DNA of 64,000 nt from Candidatus Zipacnadum vermilionense (lineage in GTDB: Bacteria; Armatimonadota; Zipacnadia; Zipacnadales; Zipacnadaceae), in assembly GCA_029821755.1 (NCBI GenBank), contig JALGSV010000014.1, forward strand, positions 28,548 to 92,547, read 5' to 3'. Positions 26,219 to 34,500 of this stretch are shown here, one piece after another. Every line of letters starts with the position of its first letter. Position 1 is the stretch's first letter. The notes under the pieces were generated by a model, which was given only the letters and a program-made list of their open reading frames with translations, was not told where the DNA came from and ran no database searches. A program made the position numbers and the translations under genes.

Positions 26219-27580
26219 TCACACCGCTCTCCTCACCTTCGTCACGTACTCCCGCATCAGTTCCTCCGTGACTTCCTTTTCCTTCGACTCCGCGATTACC
26301 CTCACGACCGGCTCGGTCTGGCTCACGCGGATGTGCACCCACCGGCCCGGGCCGCGCAGGAGCAGGCCGTCCTCCAGGTTGCGCGCGTCGGCCCAGGCGG
26401 GGAGGGGCTCCTCGCGCAGGCGCTGGAGCACGGAGTAGCTGCGTTCCGCCGGACAAACTACCTCCGCCTTCTCCATCGCATACTGCGGGAGGTTCTGGGC
26501 CACGAACTCGCACAACGGCGTGTCGACCTGCGCCAGCAGGTCCAGGATATGCGCCATCGCCGCCAGGCTGTCGCGGGCGAAGTTCAGGCGTGGGAAGACG
26601 ATCCCGCCGGAGCCCTCCCCGGCAATCGCCGCGCCGTAGTTGAGCGCCGCCTCCGTGATGTAGGCCTGGCCGATGCCGGTGCGGTACACCGGACGGCCGT
26701 AGGGGGCGGCGATCTCCTCGATGGCCATGCTGGTGGAGAGGTTGGTTACTACCGGCCCGGGGTCGCCTCGGCGCAGGATCATCTCCGCGCACAGACCCAG
26801 CGTGGCCTCCTCGCCCGGGATGCCGCCGGTCTCGCAGACCGTGCCCAGCCGGTCGCCGTCGGCGTCGTGCGCGAAACCTACGTCCGCCTCCGCCGCCCGC
26901 ACCAGCGCCCGCAACTGCCCCAGATTCTCCGCCGTCGGCTGCGGAGGATGGGGGAAGGGCAACTCCGGCTCGTTGTTGATCGCCACCACCCGGCAGCCCA
27001 GCGCCTCCAGCAGGCGCGGGGAGTACTCCGAACAGGCCCCGTTAGCGCAATCGACCGCCACCGTGAAGCCGCAGGCGGCAATGCGTTCTTGGTCCACCTG
27101 CGCCAGCACCGCTTGCAGGTGCCGCTCGCCGGCGCTGGGGTCGGCAGCCAGAGGCTGCAGCTGGTCCCACTGCGCGGCCTGGTAAACGCCCAGGTGGTAG
27201 AGGTCCAGCAGTTCCTCGCTCTGGCGAGGGTTGAGGAAGATGCCGTCGTCGCGGATGAACTTGAGCGCATTCCAGCGGGCGTTGTTATGCCCGGCGGTGA
27301 CGGCGATGCCCCCCGCGGCGGCACTTTGCTTGACCGCAAGCTGCAAGGCCGCGGTGGGCACCACCCCCAGGTCCACCACGGCGCAGCCGGCGCTCATCAG
27401 CCCCGCCCGCACCGAGGCAGCCACCATGAGCCCCGAGCGCCGAGTGTCGCGGCTCAACAGCACCCGTTCGCCGTCGAGATAAGTCCCGAAGGCCTCGCCA
27501 AAGCCCACCAGGAGATCAGGAGTAAGCGTCTCCCCGATCACCCCGCGGACGCCGGAAAGCGAGAGTTTTAGGGCGCGCAT
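26219..27580 (-). CDS. Phosphohexomutase paralogue lacking the catalytic serine
   Basis: A 453-residue relative of the 23835 gene with the same domain order (SLSGVRGVIGETLTPDLL against TGISGVRGVVGESFTPRL). The active-site loop reads VTAGHNNARW instead of ITASHNPQEW, so the phosphoserine is glycine and the following Pro is Asn. The metal loop HDADGDRLG, a sugar loop GEGSGGIVFP and a phosphate loop RVSQTEPVVR survive. The protein probably folds and binds metal but should not do classical phosphotransfer. It may be regulatory or use another mechanism. The frame is open and well conserved, so it is not simply decaying. Start ATG 27580 is chosen over an unsupported extension to 27703. Confidence 0.83.
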   Translation of the reverse strand: MRALKLSLSGVRGVIGETLTPDLLVGFGEAFGTYLDGERVLLSRDTRRSGLMVAASVRAGLMSAGCAVVDLGVVPTAALQLAVKQSAAAGGIAVTAGHNNARWNALKFIRDDGIFLNPRQSEELLDLYHLGVYQAAQWDQLQPLAADPSAGERHLQAVLAQVDQERIAACGFTVAVDCANGACSEYSPRLLEALGCRVVAINNEPELPFPHPPQPTAENLGQLRALVRAAEADVGFAHDADGDRLGTVCETGGIPGEEATLGLCAEMILRRGDPGPVVTNLSTSMAIEEIAAPYGRPVYRTGIGQAYITEAALNYGAAIAGEGSGGIVFPRLNFARDSLAAMAHILDLLAQVDTPLCEFVAQNLPQYAMEKAEVVCPAERSYSVLQRLREEPLPAWADARNLEDGLLLRGPGRWVHIRVSQTEPVVRVIAESKEKEVTEELMREYVTKVRRAV

Positions 27581-27597
27581 GGTATGACTCTTTCCGT

Positions 27598-27682
27598 CCG
27601 CGTGGGGCGGGCGTTCTAGCCCGCCCTTCCGAGGGGTTACCGCTCCCCTGCGCGGGCTGGAAAGCCCGCGCCACGCGGAGAG
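27598..27682. repeat. Double palindrome, P5 family
   Basis: CCGCGTGGGGCGGGCGTTCT, then AGCCCGCCC, is mirrored downstream by GCGCGGGCTGGAAAGCCCGC and GCCACGCGG. Same layout as 19033-19115. Confidence 0.62.
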
Positions 27683-27725
27683 ACGGAAACCTCCCCGTAA
27701 CATCCTCGCGTTAGAATGTCCCCAG

Positions 27726-27753
27726 GGAGCGCCGGCGAGACGCCGGCGCGACC
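27726..27753. repeat. Palindrome, GGCGTCTCGCC family (P3)
   Basis: GCGCCGGCGAGACGCCGGCG is a perfect hairpin core just 3' of the GHMP-kinase stop. The same core is found at 31279, 33402, 33817 and 44886, the last three inside genes. Confidence 0.65.
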
Positions 27754-27757
27754 GGGA

Positions 27758-28828
27758 TCAACTCATCTCCACCGTCACCCCACCCCGGGGCGACACCACA
27801 TACGCCCGTCCGCCCGCGCGGGTGAGGGCCTCGGCTACCTGCTCCTGCTTGCCGGGGGCGTAGGCGAACATGGTACCGCCGCCGCCCGAACCGTTCAGCT
27901 TCCCGCCCAGCGCTCCCGCCTCCAGCGCAGCCTCGATCAGCGCGTCCAGTTGGGGATGCGAGATCTCGATGCCGTCGCGGAGCTGGTCCTGGTGCGCCAG
28001 CAGCATTGCCCCCAGCCGCGGCGGGTCCACCTGGCCGGAGGTCAGCATCCGGTGGGCCTGCTGGCACAGGTCGCGGTTGATGAACTGTGCGCGTAAGGGC
28101 CGACGCTGGCGCTCGGGAAGCTGTTCAGCGTAGTCGCTAATCGCCTCCCAGGAGGTCGTGCGCAGGTCGAAATCGGGAAAGGTCTCGCGGAGCAACGCCA
28201 CCGCCTCCCGCACGAAGACCCGCGTGCGCAGCAGCATCTCCGTGGTCTGCTTGCGCACCAGACTGTCAGCGAGTACGAAGCCGTCGAGCTGCGTGGGTAG
28301 TGGCGTGCACGTGATCGGCTCGCAGCAATCAACGTACAGGGGCCCGCCGACGGCAGAGGTGTAGTGGTCCATCATCCCGCCGGGCTCGTGGAACTCGAGC
28401 ACCTCGGCGCGGTAGGCGAGGCGGGCCACGGTGGCCGGGTCGGCCGCCTCCCCCGTAGCCGCCGCGAGGAGCAGCGCGGTCCAAGCCACCACTAGGGCCG
28501 AGGAGCTGGAGGTGCCGGAGTTGATGGGGATGGTCCCCCGGACGGCGGCCTTCACTCCCGGCACGCGGTAACCCTCCGCCCGCAGCACCCGAGCCACCGC
28601 CGGGAGGTAGTCACGGGCGTGCAGATACTCGCGCCCCTCCACCGCAAAGGCATCCTCCTGGCCGATATCGGGCAGGTGCAGCCGCAGGAAGTCGTCGCGG
28701 CTGGGCTCGGCGGTGATGGTGATATCCAGATCGACGGCCTGGGCGATGACGGCCAGCCCGAGGAAGTCCTGGTGCTCGCCGAAGAGGCACAGGCGACCAG
28801 GGGCGGAGACGCGAAGGTGGTTGAACAT
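27758..28828 (-). CDS. GHMP-family sugar kinase (galactokinase-like)
   Basis: ATP-dependent small-molecule kinase of 356 residues. The N-terminal RVSAPGRLCLFGEHQDFLG is the galactokinase-type substrate signature. The phosphate-binding motif INSGTSSSSALVVAW lies near residue 102, and motif 3 NGSGGGGTMFAYAP is near the C-terminus. EFHEPGGMMDHYTSAVGG matches the galactokinase active-site Asp region. The true sugar may be galactose, a uronic acid or a hexosamine. Together with the mutases and NeuB fusion it suggests salvage or activation of a sugar released by the glycosidases. ATG 28828 is supported by family length; the ribosome site is weak. Confidence 0.86.
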   Translation of the reverse strand: MFNHLRVSAPGRLCLFGEHQDFLGLAVIAQAVDLDITITAEPSRDDFLRLHLPDIGQEDAFAVEGREYLHARDYLPAVARVLRAEGYRVPGVKAAVRGTIPINSGTSSSSALVVAWTALLLAAATGEAADPATVARLAYRAEVLEFHEPGGMMDHYTSAVGGPLYVDCCEPITCTPLPTQLDGFVLADSLVRKQTTEMLLRTRVFVREAVALLRETFPDFDLRTTSWEAISDYAEQLPERQRRPLRAQFINRDLCQQAHRMLTSGQVDPPRLGAMLLAHQDQLRDGIEISHPQLDALIEAALEAGALGGKLNGSGGGGTMFAYAPGKQEQVAEALTRAGGRAYVVSPRGGVTVEMS

Positions 28829-28848
28829 GGGGTGATGGTCCTGGCGTC

Positions 28849-28917
28849 CGTCCGCGTGGCGCGGGCCTTCTAGCTCCCGCGGAGGAGGGCGGGCTAGGAA
28901 GCTCGCCCCGCGCAGAA
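28849..28917. repeat. Palindrome, P5 family, degenerate
   Basis: CCGCGTGGCGCGGGCCTTCT, then AGCTCCCGCGG, with GGGCGGGCTAGGAAGCTCGC and CCCGCGCAG beyond. It is a decayed version of the 19033 unit, between divergent genes. Confidence 0.5.
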
Positions 28918-28920
28918 CGG

Positions 28921-28949
28921 TTGTCGCAGTGGTTGCGATTGTGTATGCT
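28921..28949 (+). promoter_or_regulatory. Possible promoter for the GlnR-like regulator and glnA
   Basis: TTGTCG (28921-28926) and TATGCT (28944-28949) with a 17-base spacer, 46 bases before the regulator's ATG. Match quality is moderate. Confidence 0.35.
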
Positions 28950-28994
28950 AAGTCTATGCTCCCCACCGGGGGCTGTCAAGCTAAGGACCTCCGC

Positions 28995-29696
28995 ATGAGC
29001 AAAGCCGCCGATCCCGTCATATTCTGGTGCGAGAACCAGCGTGCCTCCCAGCACATTCTAGCCCTGCTGGAGGAGCTGGGCCGGCGGGTGGTGGCGAGGC
29101 GGAGCGTGACCGAGATCGTCCAGGCCCTGCCCGACTACCCGGCCGGCAACCTCCTGCTGGTCTCCTTCGTCGGTGTACCCCTCGTCCACGCCCAGGCCGC
29201 CTGCCGCCGTTTCCGGGAGGCCGCCGGGGAGCGGCGCCTGCGCCTGCTGGCCCTGCTGGAGCCCGGTCAACTGAAAGACTTCCAGCCCACCTGGGGCGTG
29301 GACGACTTCTCCGTCTTCCCCGCTGACGCGCAAGAGCTGGCCGTGCGTATGAACCTGATCGCCTGGCGCGACCAGCACCTGCAGACCAACGCTCTCGTCA
29401 AGGTCGGCCCGCTACTGGTCAACACCGAGCGCCACGAGGTGCTCCTGCACAACCGCCCGGTGACGCTGACGGTCAAGGAATACGAGTTGCTGCTGCTGCT
29501 GGCCACCGGGCGCGACCGGGTGCTGACGCGGGAGGCCATCGTCGACGCGGTCTGGGGCAGCGACTACTACGGCGGGGAGCGCACCGTGGACGTCCACATC
29601 CGCCGTCTGCGCGCCAAGCTCCCGCCGATCGCCCCTTGCATTGAGACGGTGCACGGGGTGGGGTACCGGTTCACGCCGGAGTTGGCGGCGGAGTAG
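28995..29696 (+). CDS. OmpR-family regulator with pseudo-receiver domain, GlnR-like
   Basis: A 233-residue transcription factor. The C-terminal ~100 residues are a winged helix of the OmpR/PhoB type (PVTLTVKEYELLLLLATG, ERTVDVHIRRLRAKL, VHGVGYRF). The N-terminal ~120 residues have a receiver layout, but the phospho-acceptor Asp is gone (LLLVSFVGVP where DLVLLDxxMP is expected) and the conserved Lys is replaced (VFPADAQE). WGVDDFSVFPADAQELAVRM resembles the actinobacterial nitrogen regulator GlnR (WGIDDVLLDTAGPAE, from memory). It lies 108 bases before glnA, so control of glutamine synthetase is a strong inference. AAGGACC precedes ATG 28995. Confidence 0.85.
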   Translation: MSKAADPVIFWCENQRASQHILALLEELGRRVVARRSVTEIVQALPDYPAGNLLLVSFVGVPLVHAQAACRRFREAAGERRLRLLALLEPGQLKDFQPTWGVDDFSVFPADAQELAVRMNLIAWRDQHLQTNALVKVGPLLVNTERHEVLLHNRPVTLTVKEYELLLLLATGRDRVLTREAIVDAVWGSDYYGGERTVDVHIRRLRAKLPPIAPCIETVHGVGYRFTPELAAE

Positions 29697-29804
29697 TCGC
29701 GAGCCCCCATCCACATCTTGCCTTCCCTCGAAACATTCCCGAAACACCTCTCCGCTACCATGCCTCCAGACGCACCGCAATCCCTTGTCAGGAGGGCCCT
29801 ACCC

Positions 29805-31145
29805 ATGGCGCACAAAGAAGATATCCAATACGTACTGGACCAGGCCAAGGCCGAGAATGTCAAGTTCATCAAGCTCTGGTTCACCGATATCCTCGGCTAC
29901 CTCAAGAGCTTCTCGATCACCGTGAACGAACTGGAGATGTCGATGGTTGAGGGGCAGGGATTTGACGGCTCGTCCATCCAGGGCTTCGCCCGGATTGACG
30001 AGAGCGACATGGTGGCCATGCCCGATCCCTCCACCTTCGTGCTGCTCCCTTGGCGCCCGCGCGAGGGCGGGGCGGTGGCGCGGATGTTCTGCGACATCGT
30101 CAACCCCGACGGCAACCCCTACCAGTTTGACCCCCGCCACGTGCTGAAGAAGAACCTAGCCGTGGCCAAGGAGCTGGGCTACACCTACTACGTGGGGCCG
30201 GAGCTGGAGTATTTCTACTTCCAGAACGCCGCCAAGCCCCCGGTGGTCATGGACCAGGCCGGCTATTTCGACCTGACCCCGCGCGATGAGGCTGTCGACA
30301 TGCGTCGCGACACCGTGCTCATGCTCGAGGAGATGGGCATCGGGGTGGAGTATAGCCACCACGAGGTCGCGCCCTCCCAGCATGAGATCGACCTGCGCTA
30401 CACTGACGGCCTGACCATGGCCGACAACGCCATGACCTATCGCCTGGTGGTGAAGGAAGTGGCCATCATGCACGGCTGCTACGCCACCTTCATGCCCAAG
30501 CCGATCTTCGGCGAAAACGGCAGCGGAATGCACACTCACCAGTCCCTGTTCACCGGGGACAAGAATGCCATGTACGACGCCACCAACGCGCCGACCTACC
30601 TGTCGGACATAGCCCTCAAGTACATCGCCGGCCTGATTAAGCACGCGCCGGAGATCGCCCTGGTCACCAATCAGTGGGTCAACTCCTACAAGCGGCTGGT
30701 GCCGGGCTACGAGGCGCCGGTGTATCTCTCCTGGGCCATGCGTAACCGCTCGGACATGATCCGGGTGCCGGTGTACAAGCCGGGCAAGGAAAAGGCCATG
30801 CGGATCGAGTTCCGCTCGCCCGACCCGGCCTGCAACCCCTACCTGGCCTTCGCCGCCATGCTGGCCGCCGGCCTGGAGGGCATCCAGCAGGACTACCCCT
30901 GCCCGGAACCGACCGAGGAGAACGTGTACGAGATGTCCGAGGAGGAGCGCACCAGCCGCGGGATCGGCACGCTGCCCGGCGACCTGGACCGGGCCATCGA
31001 GGCGGCCGAGGGCAGCGCGCTGCTCAAGAAATGTCTGGGCGAGGAGATGCATGGCAAGCTGATCGCCAACAAGAAGATCGAGTGGGACGCCTACCGCACC
31101 CAGGTCACCGACTGGGAGCTGGACAACTACCTGCCGCTGCTGTAG
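29805..31145 (+). CDS. glnA: Glutamine synthetase, type I (alpha subclass)
   Basis: Makes glutamine from glutamate, ammonia and ATP as a cytoplasmic dodecamer. At 446 residues it is the short GSI-alpha length. Motifs include GFDGSSIQGFARIDESDM, FCDIVNPDG, GPELEYFYF (metal Glu), SHHEVAPSQHEID, FGENGSGMHTHQS (ATP/Glu site), NSYKRLVPGYEAP and RIEFRSPDPACNPY. The adenylylation loop Tyr motif (NLYDLP) of GSI-beta is replaced by NVYEMSEEE, so AMP modification is unlikely. AGGAGG sits 8 bases before ATG 29805. The gene directly follows the GlnR-like regulator. Confidence 0.97.
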   Translation: MAHKEDIQYVLDQAKAENVKFIKLWFTDILGYLKSFSITVNELEMSMVEGQGFDGSSIQGFARIDESDMVAMPDPSTFVLLPWRPREGGAVARMFCDIVNPDGNPYQFDPRHVLKKNLAVAKELGYTYYVGPELEYFYFQNAAKPPVVMDQAGYFDLTPRDEAVDMRRDTVLMLEEMGIGVEYSHHEVAPSQHEIDLRYTDGLTMADNAMTYRLVVKEVAIMHGCYATFMPKPIFGENGSGMHTHQSLFTGDKNAMYDATNAPTYLSDIALKYIAGLIKHAPEIALVTNQWVNSYKRLVPGYEAPVYLSWAMRNRSDMIRVPVYKPGKEKAMRIEFRSPDPACNPYLAFAAMLAAGLEGIQQDYPCPEPTEENVYEMSEEERTSRGIGTLPGDLDRAIEAAEGSALLKKCLGEEMHGKLIANKKIEWDAYRTQVTDWELDNYLPLL

Positions 31146-31278
31146 AGCGGAGAAGACAACCAAGCCGAGTAGCACCGGGGCGAGGCCAAGGGGTCTCGCC
31201 CCGGTCATGTGTGGAGGGGGGAGAGTGGAACGTGGCAAGGGGCAGGTAGCCGGAGCGGAGGGGGAAGGGTCTGCTCCC

Positions 31279-31310
31279 GGTGGCGCCGGCGTCTCGCCGG
31301 TGCGGGGTGG
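31279..31310. repeat. Palindrome P3, intergenic copy
   Basis: GGTGGCGCCGGCGTCTCGCC, then GGTGCGGGGTGG. It differs by one base from the 32-base copies inside the GT39 gene (33402) and mutS2 (44886). It sits between glnA and the convergent FAD-oxidoreductase gene. Confidence 0.7.
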
Positions 31311-31353
31311 CGCGATGCCCGGCGCCGGGGAGAGGGGGCAGTTATGTTGCCCC

Positions 31354-32664
31354 CTACAGCCCCTCCACCAGCCCCCGCACCAGCCCGATCATCCCGCTCA
31401 GGCAGCGGTCGGAAGGGTACAGTTGCGTAGAATCGAGCAGGTACAGACCCTCCACCGGCGCCTGTATCGGCGGCAGGCGGCGAGAGAAGCCCGGCGGGGT
31501 CACCGCCTGGGCGTAGTCGTCGCGAGACAGAAGCGTGGCCGTGATCTGCTCCAACTGCACGTCGGGGAGGACCATCCTCAGGCCCGTCTCCAACTCCCGG
31601 GTGAGATCCTCAGGCGGCATCAGGTAGTGCGGATCGTCGTGAGGAGTGTAGACTGGCAAGTAGGCCAGCCCGCCACCGGGTGCGGCGTGGCGATTGAGGT
31701 TGGAGTACTCGATGATCCCACTGGCCGGGACACGCTCATCGGCGATGTTAATCCAGTACTGGTCGGTCAGAGGCCGGTTCACCAGCGCCAGCAGGCAGGA
31801 GATGCCGAGGAAGTCAATCCCGGCCAGGCTCTCCCGGAAGCCGGCGGCCTCCTCCGGCAGCAACTTGACGAACTCCGGCAGGGGGAGGGCGGAGATGACC
31901 AGGTCGGCCGGGAGGTCCTCCTCCGGCGTCTGCACTGCCACCACCTTCCCGCCGCGCAGCGCCAGGCCCGTCGCCGGGGTGGACAAGCGAATCTTCCCCC
32001 CGGCGTCCTCGATCCGGTCGGCCAGGGCCTCCAGCAGCATCCCAGTGCCCTCGGCCAGGCAGCCGAAGCTCTCCGGGCGCAGCAGGCTGGCCCGGGAGCG
32101 AGAGGCCCGGTGAATACGGTGCCAGATCCACGGCGCGGAGATTTCCCCGGCGTAGCGCCCGAACTTGGTCCGCAGCAGCGGCTGCCAGATCACCTCGCAA
32201 GCCCGGTCGCCCACCTCCCGCCGCAGCCAGGCCTCGGCGGTGAGCTCCTCCAGCGCCACCCAGTCCTTCATGCGGCGACAGCGCGCGGCGTGCAGGCCAA
32301 AGCGCAGGCGGTCCCGCAAGCTTAGGGGCGGGAAGCGCAGGATGTCCAGCGGAGTGGTGAAGGGATACAGGCGCCCCTCCACGTAGTAGCTGGTCCGCGC
32401 AGGCGTCCATTCCAGGGCCGCGCTCAGGCCCATCTCCTCAATGAGGCGCAGCAGCGAGTAATCCTCGGCGCAGATGAAGTGGTAGTAGACCTCGCGTAGC
32501 TTCCCCGCCAGCGGCTCCGAGCGGGCCAGGCCCCCCAGGACGGTCCGCCGCTCCAGCAGCGTCACCCGCGCCCCCCGGCGGGTGAGGGAGTAGGCGGCGG
32601 TGAGGCCGGCGATGCCCCCACCGAGCACGACGGCGCTGCGCCCGCGGAGGGACGGGGTGGCCAT
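31354..32664 (-). CDS. FAD-dependent oxidoreductase, protoporphyrinogen-oxidase/amine-oxidase-like
   Basis: A 436-residue flavoprotein. The N-terminal Rossmann motif is VVLGGGIAGLTAAYSLTRRG, with LLERRTVLGGLARSE as the second FAD contact. The C-terminal LYLLDSTQLYPSDRCLSGMI is the closing FAD-binding segment. The family (NAD(P)-binding_8/amine oxidase) includes UDP-galactopyranose-mutase-like and desaturase-like members that are often paired with membrane glycosyltransferases. It starts four bases after the stop of the GT39 gene, so the two form an operon and probably share an envelope-glycan or lipid-linked sugar pathway. The substrate is unknown. Confidence 0.83.
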   Translation of the reverse strand: MATPSLRGRSAVVLGGGIAGLTAAYSLTRRGARVTLLERRTVLGGLARSEPLAGKLREVYYHFICAEDYSLLRLIEEMGLSAALEWTPARTSYYVEGRLYPFTTPLDILRFPPLSLRDRLRFGLHAARCRRMKDWVALEELTAEAWLRREVGDRACEVIWQPLLRTKFGRYAGEISAPWIWHRIHRASRSRASLLRPESFGCLAEGTGMLLEALADRIEDAGGKIRLSTPATGLALRGGKVVAVQTPEEDLPADLVISALPLPEFVKLLPEEAAGFRESLAGIDFLGISCLLALVNRPLTDQYWINIADERVPASGIIEYSNLNRHAAPGGGLAYLPVYTPHDDPHYLMPPEDLTRELETGLRMVLPDVQLEQITATLLSRDDYAQAVTPPGFSRRLPPIQAPVEGLYLLDSTQLYPSDRCLSGMIGLVRGLVEGL

Positions 32665-32668
32665 TTTT

Positions 32669-34399
32669 CTACTCCACCCCTTTCCGGTACCCCACCGGCT
32701 GGCAGGGGGGCGGGTTGGTCGCGGGCCGGGTCAGGTCGAAGACCTCGTAGGCCTCGCCCTCCCCCAGCAGCACGCGGCGGTAGGTGGTGCGCAGGTAGGT
32801 CTCCAGGTCGTCCCGCCCGCCCGGCCCGGTGGAGGCAAAGTAGACCGCCCAGCGCGCCCCGCGGGCAATGCGATTGGTAACGTACAGCGAGCCGGGGAGG
32901 TCCTCCGGCCGGGTCTCGGCCGGTGACCGGCCCATCGCCTCCCGCCCCACCCAGCCGGGGCGATGGAAGTAGTACAGGCAGCCGTAGCCGGGCGGAAAGA
33001 TGATCACCGGCTTCCCGGCGGGGTCCAGGCGGTCCAGGGCGGCGGAGGCCTGCAGGATGGGCGTGTAAGGCTCGAAGAAAGGCTGCACTCCCCAGGCGCA
33101 CAGGACCAGGAAGAGTGCCACGAGTACGCCATTGGACCAGCGGTTCACCACGCGCGACTGAATCAACCGATCCCAGGCCAGCCCGATCAACCCCGCCGCC
33201 GGCAGGAGCAGGGGCAGCTGGTAGTAGGTCTGGCGCAAATTCCCCCCGGAGACCAGCACGAAGTAGAGCAGGACCACCCCCAGCCAGACGTGGAAGAGGT
33301 AGGGAGCCTCTCCGCTGCAGGGCGCGGGCTCGTACCGCGCCCTCGGAGGCTCACCCCCTGCCCCCTCTTCTTGCAGGAGAGGGGGTGCCGATACCCCTTC
33401 CGGTGGCACCGGCGTCTCGCCGGTGCGGGGTGGAGAGCGCCGTAGCAAGAATCCCACCGCCAGCAGCACCATTCCCACGGCGGTCAGATGATCCTTCAGC
33501 AACCGCTGCAACATCAGAGAGTAGTTCCCGGGCCGCAGGAAGTCCTTAGCGGCCAGCCACATCCCCCCGCCGAAACCCACGCCGACGGTGAAGTAATGGG
33601 CACCGATGGCTTGCTGGGCGTGCCAGTAATAGACCAGCGCCGGTCCCAGCGTCAGCACCAGCAGCGCCCAGACCGCCGGGCGCCGCAGGAAACCCCAGCC
33701 CCACTTATCCCAGGCCAGGTAGGCCAGAGGCAGCAGCAGCATGACGGTGGGGAGCTTGACCAGAAAGGCCAGCGCACCGCAGAGGGCGGTGAGGAAGAAC
33801 CAGAGGGCGGCCCTCCCGGTAGGACGGGCGTCTCGCCCGTCCCCGCCGACGACGGGCGAGACGCCGGTCGTACCCAACCATCTCCCAAAGCAATACACCA
33901 CTGCCACCGAGAAGAACAGCATCAGCGACTCGCTCATCAGGGCGCGGGAGTAGTACCAACTGGAGGGCGCAAAGGCGTAGAACAGCAGGCCCCAGAAGGC
34001 CGGGCGCTCGCCCAGGTACCGCGCGAGCAGCCGCCACAACAGCAGCATCGTCCCCAGGCTGAAGGCCACCGTCACCAGCCGCCCTACCCACTCGTGCATA
34101 CCGAAGAGCTTGTACAGCAGGGCGGTCAGGAAGGTGACAAGCTGGAACTCGATCTCGATGTAGCCGGGCTGGTCGGCGCTGTAGTCGGTCTCCGGCCATA
34201 GGAGGTTGTACCCGTGCAGGTAGAAGTTCTTGGCGACAGGCGCGACCTGGAGCTGCTTGATCCAGTGGCCGTCAATGTAAGGGGCGTTGAAGCCAATCAG
34301 CCGCACCGCTACGGCCAGCAGCAGGATGAGGAAAACGACCTGCCGCCGTGGGAGGCGGGAAGCGGACGCGCCGGGAGAGGTGGGAGCATCAGCAGCCAT
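32669..34399 (-). CDS. GT39/ArnT-like membrane glycosyltransferase, interrupted by in-frame palindromes
   Basis: A 576-residue polytopic membrane enzyme of the dolichyl-phosphate-mannose/ArnT class, transferring a sugar from a polyprenyl phosphate outside the membrane. An acidic first external loop (YIDGHWIKQLQVAP) and a row of hydrophobic helices are visible. Two unusual segments are present. Residues ~175-194 (TGVSPVVGGDGRDARPTG) come from the palindrome at 33817-33873. Residues ~320-367 (PPRTGETPVPPEG, SAPPLLQEEGAGGEPP) come from palindromes at 33351-33433. Both fall in loops between helices and keep the frame. No clear ribosome site precedes ATG 34399. Confidence 0.82.
   Translation of the reverse strand: MAADAPTSPGASASRLPRRQVVFLILLLAVAVRLIGFNAPYIDGHWIKQLQVAPVAKNFYLHGYNLLWPETDYSADQPGYIEIEFQLVTFLTALLYKLFGMHEWVGRLVTVAFSLGTMLLLWRLLARYLGERPAFWGLLFYAFAPSSWYYSRALMSESLMLFFSVAVVYCFGRWLGTTGVSPVVGGDGRDARPTGRAALWFFLTALCGALAFLVKLPTVMLLLPLAYLAWDKWGWGFLRRPAVWALLVLTLGPALVYYWHAQQAIGAHYFTVGVGFGGGMWLAAKDFLRPGNYSLMLQRLLKDHLTAVGMVLLAVGFLLRRSPPRTGETPVPPEGVSAPPLLQEEGAGGEPPRARYEPAPCSGEAPYLFHVWLGVVLLYFVLVSGGNLRQTYYQLPLLLPAAGLIGLAWDRLIQSRVVNRWSNGVLVALFLVLCAWGVQPFFEPYTPILQASAALDRLDPAGKPVIIFPPGYGCLYYFHRPGWVGREAMGRSPAETRPEDLPGSLYVTNRIARGARWAVYFASTGPGGRDDLETYLRTTYRRVLLGEGEAYEVFDLTRPATNPPPCQPVGYRKGVE
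33351..33433. repeat. Two palindromes inserted in the GT39 coding region (P3 plus a P6-like unit)
   Basis: CCCCCTCTTCTTGCAGGAGA with GGGGG is a hairpin of the P6 style (33351-33397). It is followed by a 32-base P3 unit (33402-33433), GGTGGCACCGGCGTCTCGCC and GGTGCGGGGTGG, identical to the mutS2 copy. Read on the minus strand they encode a Pro/Gly/Glu-rich loop. Confidence 0.75.
33817..33873. repeat. Double P3-type palindrome inside the GT39 coding region
   Basis: GGACGGGCGTCTCGCCCGTC, then CCCGCCGAC, then GACGGGCGAGACGCCGGTCG form two facing hairpins. On the minus strand they encode TGVSPVVGGDGRDARPT, a phrase typical of translated palindromes. Confidence 0.75.
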
Positions 34400-34466
34400 T
34401 GGGAGGTGATTCGACGCGGGGGGAAGGGGGTCCTTCCGGGGGACCCGGGGATGACCTCCTCCCCCA

Positions 34467-34500
34467 CAAAAGATGAAGAGCCGCGGTTCCCAGCGCGGCT
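34467..34500 (-). terminator. Hairpin with CTTTTG tail in the GT39 leader (minus strand)
   Basis: GAAGAGCCGCG and CGCGGCTCTTC pair over 11 bases; on the minus strand the stem is followed by ATCTTTTG. It is 67 bases upstream of the GT39 start, so it would attenuate that operon. Two further hairpins lie farther upstream, TGGCATC-cac-GATGCCA at 34561-34577 and CTGCG-AGGAC with GTCCT-gt-CGCAG near 34517-34546. Confidence 0.5.

Noticed and set aside
26012..27571. Plus-strand open frame of 519 codons
   Set aside because: Opposite the second mutase; starts within palindromic DNA.
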